From: Planctomycetota bacterium | Lineage (GTDB): Bacteria > Planctomycetota > Phycisphaerae > Sedimentisphaerales > Anaerobacaceae | Length of the DNA stretch: 10,704 bases | Reading direction: 5' to 3' | Assembly: GCA_017885385.1 (NCBI GenBank) | Contig: JAFNGF010000406.1 | Span: 1,243 to 11,946, forward strand | Shown here: piece after piece, positions 5,952 through 10,704 of the stretch | Position numbering within the stretch: position 1 is the first letter of the stretch | How the letters are laid out: each line of letters opens with the position of its first letter | Made by a program: the position numbers and the translations under genes | Notes under the pieces: generated by a model | What the model was told of the DNA's origin: nothing | Seen by the model: only the letters and a program-made list of their open reading frames with translations | Database searches by the model: none

Positions 5952-6107
5952 CTATTTGGCTTTGGTAGATTGCCCCGTCCCACCTCGTGGCCGGTTAGGA
6001 TTATTCTTTCCTTGAGTGGGCTTAACGCCTCTTGAGTCTGGTTTTATTCCTTCTTGAATGGGCCTGACACCAAATTTATCAGCTTCACTTTTTCCGCTTT
6101 TACTCAT
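5952..6107 (-). CDS. 51-aa Pro/Gly/Lys-rich small protein
   Basis: A short gene, MSKSGKSEADKFGVRPIQEG then IKPDSRGVKPTQGKNNPNRP then RGGTGQSTKAK. It is strongly basic, has almost no hydrophobic residues, and contains a loose repeat (FGVRPIQEG / RGVKPTQGK), so it is probably disordered. AGGAG lies 7 nt before ATG 6107, within the last codons of the DUF6338-like gene, and the start is 3 nt after that gene's stop. This arrangement argues strongly for a real, translationally coupled gene. I have a vague memory of similar small 'GYQP/KP'-repeat proteins beside membrane proteins of this kind, but cannot confirm it. A cytoplasmic partner of the membrane protein is the simplest guess; the function is unknown. 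Confidence 0.65.
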   Translation of the reverse strand: MSKSGKSEADKFGVRPIQEGIKPDSRGVKPTQGKNNPNRPRGGTGQSTKAK

Positions 6108-6110
6108 ATT

Positions 6111-6707
6111 TCACTCCTGAGCTTCATAAAAGAATTCTATATATTTGTAATTGTCCTTTGAAATCACTAAACCAAATGAATCTTGTATTTGCTCTCCAAA
6201 GGTACCATCTGGGTTAATCTTATACACTTTTTCTAAATAAATGCTCTGTTCGTCGGGCGAAGTTGACGCATAGGAATTTAGCCCGTAATGCCCTCCTACC
6301 ATACTATCGTCTTTGAGATGAATCAGCATAAAACAAGTTTTTCTTTGATAAACAAAATAATCCCATGCTGTAGGATATGGCAGTTGAAAAAATCTGTATA
6401 TCCACTTCTTGCTTATGAGAAAGCCCCAAAGAAAGGGCCAGAGGACGGGCGCTACCAAAGAAAAGAGCAAGATGAATAGCGCGAGAAAAACTGGATGGAT
6501 TTTGTACCAACCATAAACGAAAAAGGGGATTGCGATTGGTGAGAGAAGGGCAAAGTTAACTATCGAAAAGAAGACGCAATCGTAAATTAGAGCATGCTGG
6601 CTCACTTCTTTCCTACCGTGAAAGAGAGACCATATTTTTAGCGATACAAAGCCAGGTAAGAAGAAAAAAACAAGAAGGAGTATCGAATTCAACTCATACA
6701 GTTTCAT
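6111..6707 (-). CDS. DUF6338-like membrane protein
   Basis: 198 residues. Three hydrophobic helices are visible: about 7-27 (NSILLLVFFFLPGFVSLKIW), 41-66 and 71-98. A soluble C-terminal part (102-198) follows, with PTAWDYFV (112-119), LIHLKDDSMVGGHYG (128-142) and DEQSIYLEKVYKI (152-164). The FLPGF...LK start, the PTAWDYF motif and a 'hLKDG..GGYYG..SyAS..P.EQDIYL' block are what I remember of DUF6338, a family without known function. The ATG overlaps the stop of the R-M tail remnant as ATGA (6707-6704), and the 51-aa gene follows 3 nt later, so it belongs to the operon. AAAGGG lies 8 nt before the start. The DNA is strikingly AT-rich: 34 of 120 bases at 6121-6240 are G/C against 33 of 60 at 8401-8460 in the R-M gene, which suggests separate acquisition. 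Confidence 0.75.
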   Translation of the reverse strand: MKLYELNSILLLVFFFLPGFVSLKIWSLFHGRKEVSQHALIYDCVFFSIVNFALLSPIAIPFFVYGWYKIHPVFLALFILLFSLVAPVLWPFLWGFLISKKWIYRFFQLPYPTAWDYFVYQRKTCFMLIHLKDDSMVGGHYGLNSYASTSPDEQSIYLEKVYKINPDGTFGEQIQDSFGLVISKDNYKYIEFFYEAQE

Positions 6708-6822
6708 TCCTTCACCCTTTCTTCAACAATTTTTATTTCTTCTTCGGTTAGGCCGTAGAGGTCGTAGACCAGATTTTCCATTTGTTTGTCGGCTCCGTCA
6801 ATTTCCCGATGGATGAACTTCC
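6704..6822 (-). pseudogene. Orphan C-terminal tail of a second Eco57I-type R-M protein
   Basis: Directly after the stop of the 122-aa gene, in another frame, the DNA reads KFIHREIDGADKQMENLVYD then LYGLTEEEIKIVEERVKE and a stop. The intact R-M protein ends RIQRQIDITDKQIDRLVYDL then YGLTQEQIKIVEENT, so this is a homologous tail. The DNA agrees too: an 18-base stretch at 6746-6763 is identical to 7250-7267. No body of a second R-M gene is present, so it is a remnant left by deletion or replacement. Its stop overlaps the DUF6338-like start (ATGA). An upstream ATG at 6898 exists in this frame but lies inside the 122-aa gene, with no sign of being used. Confidence 0.75.
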
Positions 6823-7191
6823 TCACACTGGTATCTTTCCGGTTAGGAATAGGTTCTGTAGAAATTCCTTGATGTCCTTTTCGGTGTGGGTCCACCATGT
6901 CATCTGGCCCTTGTCGATAAGGGCAATCGTTCCAGGCATCGAAACGTAGTAATTTCCGTGCTTTGCGGAACGCAGCGCGGTTATGCTTTTTCCTGTAGTC
7001 CTTTTCAACGCCTTTGCTCCTGGTTTAAAATCCTTTTGGTAGACAGCTTTCTCCTTTTGTGGGTCATACCGGCCATTCGTTGATAAGTCGTTGATCTCGT
7101 AAGAAAGCTGCTGCTTATCTTTGATTTGGCGTAAAAGGTTCAAGATTTCTTTATCGCCCGATCCTTGGCAGTAATATCTCAAAATATCCAT
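6823..7191 (-). CDS. 122-aa unrecognised protein in the R-M operon
   Basis: I do not recognise this family. ATG 7191 is chosen because AAAGGAG lies 7 nt before it; the frame extends upstream only to a start inside the end of the R-M gene. The N-terminus (DILRYYCQG, a helix EILNLLRQI, then LSYEINDLS) looks like a beta-alpha-beta unit. The middle is basic (KEKAVYQKDFKPGAKALKRT, SITALRSAKHG). NYYVSMPGTIALIDKGQMTW (80-99) resembles the cis-proline strand pair of thioredoxin-like folds, and a helix KDIKEFLQNLFL ends the protein. There is no CxxC, so a redox role is doubtful; a divergent thioredoxin-like or small nucleic-acid-associated fold is only a guess. It follows the R-M gene by 22 nt and is followed by the tail remnant, so it sits between two copies of the same R-M C-terminal sequence. 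Confidence 0.7.
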   Translation of the reverse strand: MDILRYYCQGSGDKEILNLLRQIKDKQQLSYEINDLSTNGRYDPQKEKAVYQKDFKPGAKALKRTTGKSITALRSAKHGNYYVSMPGTIALIDKGQMTWWTHTEKDIKEFLQNLFLTGKIPV

Positions 7192-7213
7192 TTCGGTGCT
7201 CCTTTCCTTTATG

Positions 7214-10129
7214 CTATGTATTCTCCTCGACAATCTTTATTTGTTCTTGGGTTAGGCCGTAGAGGTCATAGACAAGTCTGTCGATTTGTTTATCCGTAAT
7301 ATCAATTTGTCTTTGAATTCTGGTTTTTTCGTCCGGAACCTTGGCGGCAGCCAATTGCCGGTGTAGGTCCAACATCTGCTGGACGAGTTGGACCACGCCG
7401 TCGTGGCAGGCCTTGTCGGCGGGATCGGAGAAGTCTATGGTGCGGACGGGAAGCTGCTTGAGATTTGCGATTTTCACCTCGGCGAACGCCTTGCCAGTCT
7501 CTGGAACCAGGAACCTGTGATAGCAGTCCAGTAAATGTGAGTTCAGAAGCCCTAAAAGGAATAGTCTATCGACACTTGCTTCATAGATCGTATGGACCGT
7601 GTCCATGCAAAAAATACCGTCTTGATCTATAGTAGCAGCCAGTTTGTCTCCAGTTTGTCTGATCAATATCTTGATTTTAACTCCAAGGATGGTCTCATTG
7701 GTGTTGCTCCAAAGCTGCTCGGGATCGAAATACACAAATGCGATTGGCTCGGGCTCGACATATCTGTCGAAATCCCTACCACGAATCACTGGAACATGCT
7801 TTGGTGATGTTCTTTGATCGGAAAGGAATTTTTTGTTATCGCCGGTCTTAATGCCATTATAGAATCTCGCAACTGCTCCTAGAGGCTTGAAATTTGCATT
7901 CTTGCCGACTTTGCGGAGAAAATCATACACATGGGCATTTAGGAAGATGCGGCACTGAGGAAGACTAAGGATAGTCTGACACGATACTCTGTCGGGAGCT
8001 GCCCCGGGACCCCAATTCGTGGAGTTGTACTGGATAAGATCAACGTCATACTCGGGCAAGGCCGCTTTGCGCACGAAGAGTATAGCACAGTCCCCCATCT
8101 CAGCACCGGGGAAAACCTTGTACTTAAGTGAAACCACACGAACAACGGCTCCTTGTGTCAGTAGATGTAGTCTAATCTTCGACAGTCCCTCGTTGATCAG
8201 TATCGTTCCGGGCACAATGAACGCACAGAAGCCTAGCGATCGCAGGAGCTCAAGACCTTTTTCGTAGAACACGGCAAAGGAGTTAGTCTTGTATTGGGTA
8301 GATTCTCTATATTTTCTAGAAATGTACTCAATTTCCTTATAGTCACGTTTTGGCCTTGCTCTCCCTAGAGAGTAGGTTACATATGGCGGATTGCCGATGA
8401 CGGCATCGAATCCGCAGTGGTTTTTGCCGGAGAAGATTTGGGGGAATTCTGCCTGCCACTCGAAGGCATTTATACGGTTGCGAAGTTCATTAGTTATTGA
8501 GTCCGGGTCGAGGTTATCGTAAAAGTCAGGCCCTATGAGTGAATTGCCGCACTTTATATTGTTGCCCAAATCCGGCAAAGCCCTTTCGTGAAAGAGGCGG
8601 TATTGATTTTCAAGAGTCTGGGAATTTTCGCCTTCGAGGACTTTTAATAGTAGCGACAGCTTTGTGACTTCCACGGCCTGGGAATCAATGTCCACGCCGA
8701 AGATGTTGTTAAGGAGGATGCGTTTCTTCTCACCTACGGTGAGGCGGTAGTTTGAGATTGCTTCGTCGCTACAGTCCTCGCAATGACGAGAGGCAGTGAC
8801 CTCGTAAATGGGTGGATTTTTCTTTTTCAGCCAGTTTTCGGGGTCGTTCTCAGTATACCAGTCACGGTGGCAGTCCAGAAGGTATGTGTATGCGCCCAGA
8901 AGAAACGACCCGGAGCCACAGGCGGGATCGAGGATTTTCAGTTTTGAAATTTGCGCCGGTGTTTTGCCTTCGCACAATTTGCCGACCGTATTTTTGACAA
9001 TGTAGTCAACGATATATGAGGGGGTATAATAGACGCCGCCTGCTTTTTTAACTTCGGGCTTCTCCTCGAGAACTGCTCTATGGCCGGGCGTCAGCCGGAT
9101 TACTTTGCCTAAAAACTGCTCATAGACATTGCCGAGTATCTCAGCAGGCAAAACTGAAAATTCGTAGGGACTTTGCGGGTAGTAGAGATGGTACAAAATC
9201 CATTTTATCGGAGTATCGTCTATGTTGAGATTTAGCGTAAGCTCATCCGGACGCTCCGCCCGGCCGGGTTCATCGTGAAAATGAAAGAGGCCTGAATTGT
9301 ATTTCTGGTCGGCCTTCTCAAATATCTCACAAAGCCTGGGATAATTTCGATCACCACTGCTTGTCGCTCTGAGCTGGCCATAAGGCTCGATTCCTCTATC
9401 CTCACACAATCGCAGAAAAAGGATTCTGTCAATGGTTTGCTGAACAGCGAAATTTATTTCGCGTATGGACAAGGAGCGATTTCTTAAAGCGATGATTTGA
9501 GCGAGCATTTTGCGCCAATTCTCTATTTCGGCGAGGAACTCGGTATCAACAGTGGTTGTGCCACGTTTTCCCTTTGGGGAAATAGCATATTTATCGAATG
9601 AGCCTTTTAGAACCGCATCTTTACTGAAAATGCTGGCTATCTCGTTCCACTTATCAAGATATTCCTTATAGGTAAGATTAATGATCCGAGCAGTGGTGGG
9701 TCTATCGGTATGTTTGGGTCGGATTTGGCAATCATAGACTGCGAACGTCTCAAAATTGGTGAGAATTGACAGGGGCAGCTTGGCAGACCATGCGTAGCGT
9801 CTAAGTTGATAGGCCGGGTCGGGATCGGCCTTGATATTAACAGCCGGTTTCTTGGCCTCGAGAAAGAACTTGCGGGCACCTCCGATGCGAAAACAGTAAT
9901 CGGGGGCTTTTGTCTCACCAGAAACTTTTATGGAGTTCTCGTGGATGACTTCCCGATATTGAGGTGCGAAGCCTTGTTTGTTGGTTATGTCCCAACCCAA
10001 TTCCTCGAAAAACGGATCTATGAATTCCCTGCGAAGCTGCGCCTCATTATATTCCTGGGAGCGGTATGCCTCTATGTTTCTGTCGAAGGTTTCGACGACC
10101 TGTAGAATTCCGGCGGGCACATCAGCCAT
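7214..10129 (-). CDS. Type IIG-like (Eco57I-type) restriction-modification enzyme
   Basis: 971 residues joining nuclease, methyltransferase and target recognition. An N-terminal nuclease (about 30-140) has a PD-(D/E)xK set: Asp77 in APDYCF and Glu91-Ala-Lys93 in FFLEAKKP. After a helical linker comes the N6-adenine methyltransferase: GGVYYTPSYIVDYIV (364-378, motif X), DPACGSGSF (401-409, motif I, AdoMet) and GNPPYV (579-584, motif IV, catalytic Asn580-Pro-Pro-Tyr). A TaqI/Eco57I-like specificity region follows, with VIRGRDFDRYV (781-791) and FAEVKIANLKQLPV, and a charged helical tail ends LVYDLYGLTQEQIKIVEENT. All key residues are present, so it looks active; the recognition site cannot be read from sequence. 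ATG 10129 has GGGAGAG 6 nt upstream; a TTG eight codons earlier lacks one. Residues 446-460 are repeat-derived. It is the first gene of the operon. Confidence 0.92.
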   Translation of the reverse strand: MADVPAGILQVVETFDRNIEAYRSQEYNEAQLRREFIDPFFEELGWDITNKQGFAPQYREVIHENSIKVSGETKAPDYCFRIGGARKFFLEAKKPAVNIKADPDPAYQLRRYAWSAKLPLSILTNFETFAVYDCQIRPKHTDRPTTARIINLTYKEYLDKWNEIASIFSKDAVLKGSFDKYAISPKGKRGTTTVDTEFLAEIENWRKMLAQIIALRNRSLSIREINFAVQQTIDRILFLRLCEDRGIEPYGQLRATSSGDRNYPRLCEIFEKADQKYNSGLFHFHDEPGRAERPDELTLNLNIDDTPIKWILYHLYYPQSPYEFSVLPAEILGNVYEQFLGKVIRLTPGHRAVLEEKPEVKKAGGVYYTPSYIVDYIVKNTVGKLCEGKTPAQISKLKILDPACGSGSFLLGAYTYLLDCHRDWYTENDPENWLKKKNPPIYEVTASRHCEDCSDEAISNYRLTVGEKKRILLNNIFGVDIDSQAVEVTKLSLLLKVLEGENSQTLENQYRLFHERALPDLGNNIKCGNSLIGPDFYDNLDPDSITNELRNRINAFEWQAEFPQIFSGKNHCGFDAVIGNPPYVTYSLGRARPKRDYKEIEYISRKYRESTQYKTNSFAVFYEKGLELLRSLGFCAFIVPGTILINEGLSKIRLHLLTQGAVVRVVSLKYKVFPGAEMGDCAILFVRKAALPEYDVDLIQYNSTNWGPGAAPDRVSCQTILSLPQCRIFLNAHVYDFLRKVGKNANFKPLGAVARFYNGIKTGDNKKFLSDQRTSPKHVPVIRGRDFDRYVEPEPIAFVYFDPEQLWSNTNETILGVKIKILIRQTGDKLAATIDQDGIFCMDTVHTIYEASVDRLFLLGLLNSHLLDCYHRFLVPETGKAFAEVKIANLKQLPVRTIDFSDPADKACHDGVVQLVQQMLDLHRQLAAAKVPDEKTRIQRQIDITDKQIDRLVYDLYGLTQEQIKIVEENT
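8754..8791 (-). repeat. Interspersed repeat inserted in frame in the R-M gene
   Basis: The plus strand reads GAGATTGCTTCGTCGCTACA then GTCCTCGCAATGACGAG. This matches the 'GAGATTGCTTCG...CTCGCAATGACG' dispersed repeat that I know from many bacterial genomes and that often appears in proteins as SRHCEERSDEAIS. Here it encodes SRHCEDCSDEAIS (residues 447-459), between methyltransferase motifs I and IV, in a loop before YRLTVGEKKRILLNNIFGVD. The frame is kept. Confidence 0.7.
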
Positions 10130-10181
10130 TCTGTTCTCTCCCGCGTTACTCAAAAACTATAACAAGAGTCAGACTATAGAA

Positions 10182-10210
10182 ATAGTAGCGAACCGCTCCA
10201 GTAATGTCAA
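10182..10210 (-). promoter_or_regulatory. Promoter of the R-M operon
   Basis: Read leftwards, a perfect TTGACA (10210-10205) and TACTAT (10187-10182, four of six to TATAAT) are 17 nt apart. Transcription should start near 10175, giving a leader of about 46 nt before ATG 10129. No other promoter is visible between the genes of this operon, so this one probably drives all of them. Confidence 0.65.
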
Positions 10211-10241
10211 TGGAACCCAGAAAACCAATACGTAGGCAAGG

Positions 10242-10317
10242 ACCCCCTGTCAGATTTTTGCCTATTATTATCGGATTTTGTAGGGGGGGTTTTTATTCTC
10301 AGTCCGCCTACGGCGGA
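10242..10317. other. Inverted repeats in the spacer between the R-M and beta-helix genes
   Basis: ACCCCCT (10242-10248) can pair with AGGGGGGGT (10282-10290), which is followed by TTTTATT; the 33-nt loop is rather large for an intrinsic terminator and no rightward gene precedes it. TCCGCC-TAC-GGCGGA (10303-10317) is a perfect small hairpin of the dispersed-repeat type. ATTATCGGAT occurs at 10267-10276 and 10337-10346. I see no gene in 10130-10561; the rest of this spacer holds the two promoters and the leader of the next gene. Confidence 0.4.
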
Positions 10318-10389
10318 GCAATACGAGGCAACGCGGATTATCGGATGTCAGCAGGCAGCTTTCAAACGGGGCGGTTGGCGTGAATTTTC

Positions 10390-10418
10390 TTGACAGCAAG
10401 GCCGAAATGGACGATAAT
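10390..10418 (+). promoter_or_regulatory. Promoter of the secreted beta-helix gene
   Basis: A perfect TTGACA (10390-10395) and GATAAT (10413-10418, five of six to TATAAT) are exactly 17 nt apart. Transcription should start near 10425, leaving a 5' leader of about 137 nt before ATG 10562. That leader is long enough for a regulatory RNA, but I recognise no riboswitch class in it. Confidence 0.65.
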
Positions 10419-10561
10419 GTAGCTGAAAGTCGCCGCCCCTGATGCACTAAGGAAGGAGGAGCGGCTATACAATCGCCAGTGGAGGGTTACCATTTGCGCA
10501 ACTCGCGCGCTAAAAACAAGATGTCACTCTGCAAATAATTCTCGGAGGGACTGCTGAAATC

Positions 10562-10704
10562 ATGAAAACCAAAAGAACAAATCCAAATGCCTGGCTCATA
10601 GTGCCGGTACTCTTGCTTGCGATGGCCTGTACGGCCGGCGCGCAAACTATATTTGTCGATGCGAATGCCGTCGGTGCAAACAACGGCACAAGCTGGGCCG
10701 ATGC
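10562..10704 (+). CDS. Secreted protein, probable parallel beta-helix type, N-terminal part
   Basis: Only 47 full codons are in the window. The start is a signal peptide: basic MKTKR, hydrophobic WLIVPVLLLAMA, and a likely cleavage after Ala27 (AGA|QT). Cys23 in LAMAC does not make a good lipobox. The mature N-terminus, IFVDANAVGANNGTSWADA, is the usual opening of large planctomycete secreted proteins with right-handed parallel beta-helix repeats (IYVDANA...GTSWA...LQ.AL), so the missing part is probably several hundred residues. These are exported surface or outer proteins, often polysaccharide-related; the exact function cannot be told. GGAGGG (10544-10549) lies 12 nt before the ATG, somewhat far. 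It is divergent from the R-M operon. Confidence 0.8.
   Translation, partial: MKTKRTNPNAWLIVPVLLLAMACTAGAQTIFVDANAVGANNGTSWAD

Noticed and set aside
6704..6898. 64-residue frame MVDPHRKGHQ... as an independent gene
   Set aside because: Its first half lies out of frame inside the 122-aa gene; only the last part has a homologue, the R-M tail, so it is treated as a remnant.
6704..7191. Programmed frameshift joining the 122-aa protein to the tail
   Set aside because: No slippery heptamer or pseudoknot is evident at the stop, and the tail belongs to R-M proteins, so a deletion remnant is simpler.
10130..10153. TTG at 10153 as the R-M start
   Set aside because: No ribosome binding site precedes it, whereas ATG 10129 has GGGAGAG at 6 nt.
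10425..10561. Cobalamin, c-di-GMP or fluoride riboswitch in the leader
   Set aside because: None of the conserved sequence boxes of these classes could be found by eye.

Overview
The window looks like a piece of a Planctomycetota genome, most likely a Phycisphaerae-type lineage. The evidence is: an ECF sigma factor followed by an anti-sigma-like protein whose outer part resembles the pseudopilin/DUF1559 proteins of that phylum; the start of a secreted protein opening with the 'IFVDANA...NGTSWADA' signature of planctomycete parallel beta-helix proteins; and long intergenic stretches filled with interspersed repeats I associate from memory with planctomycete genomes. The taxon is an inference, not a measurement.

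Layout. 1-564 (-): 188-residue N-terminal part of a DapA/NanA-family Schiff-base aldolase, cut by the window edge. 565-807: divergent intergenic region with a repeated 11-mer. 808-1815 (+): queG, epoxyqueuosine reductase, with a repeat-derived insertion in its coding sequence. 1981-2775 (+): conserved Cys-rich hypothetical protein. 2867-4500 (-): two-gene sigma/anti-sigma operon with ATGA overlap and its own promoter. 4501-5263: repeat-filled region without a convincing gene. 5264-5789 (+): promoter/operator and a RelB-like ribbon-helix-helix antitoxin with a RelE/ParE toxin. 5952-10129 (-): compact operon read from a good promoter at 10182-10210. Its order is a 971-aa Type IIG-like (Eco57I-type) restriction-modification protein, a 122-aa unrecognised protein, the orphan C-terminal tail of a second R-M protein, a DUF6338-like three-helix membrane protein, and a 51-aa Pro/Gly/Lys-rich protein. 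10130-10561: non-coding region with a second, outward promoter. 10562-end (+): start of the secreted beta-helix protein.

How the parts relate. The most interesting block is 5952-10210. The R-M gene, the 122-aa gene, the DUF6338-like gene and the 51-aa gene are packed with gaps of 22 nt or less, or overlaps, apart from the about 120-nt tail remnant. That remnant resembles the last ~35 residues of the R-M protein and still overlaps the DUF6338-like start codon. This suggests an older R-M gene preceded the membrane gene and was replaced by the present R-M plus 122-aa pair. An R-M enzyme co-transcribed with an unknown soluble protein, a membrane protein and a small low-complexity protein is a reasonable candidate for an undescribed accessory or defence module; the function of the three small genes is not known to me.

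A second theme is interspersed repeats entering coding sequence. queG and the R-M gene each carry an in-frame segment (reading CHSER...EGEES and SRHCEDCSDEAIS) that matches common bacterial dispersed repeats and lies in a linker between domains or motifs.
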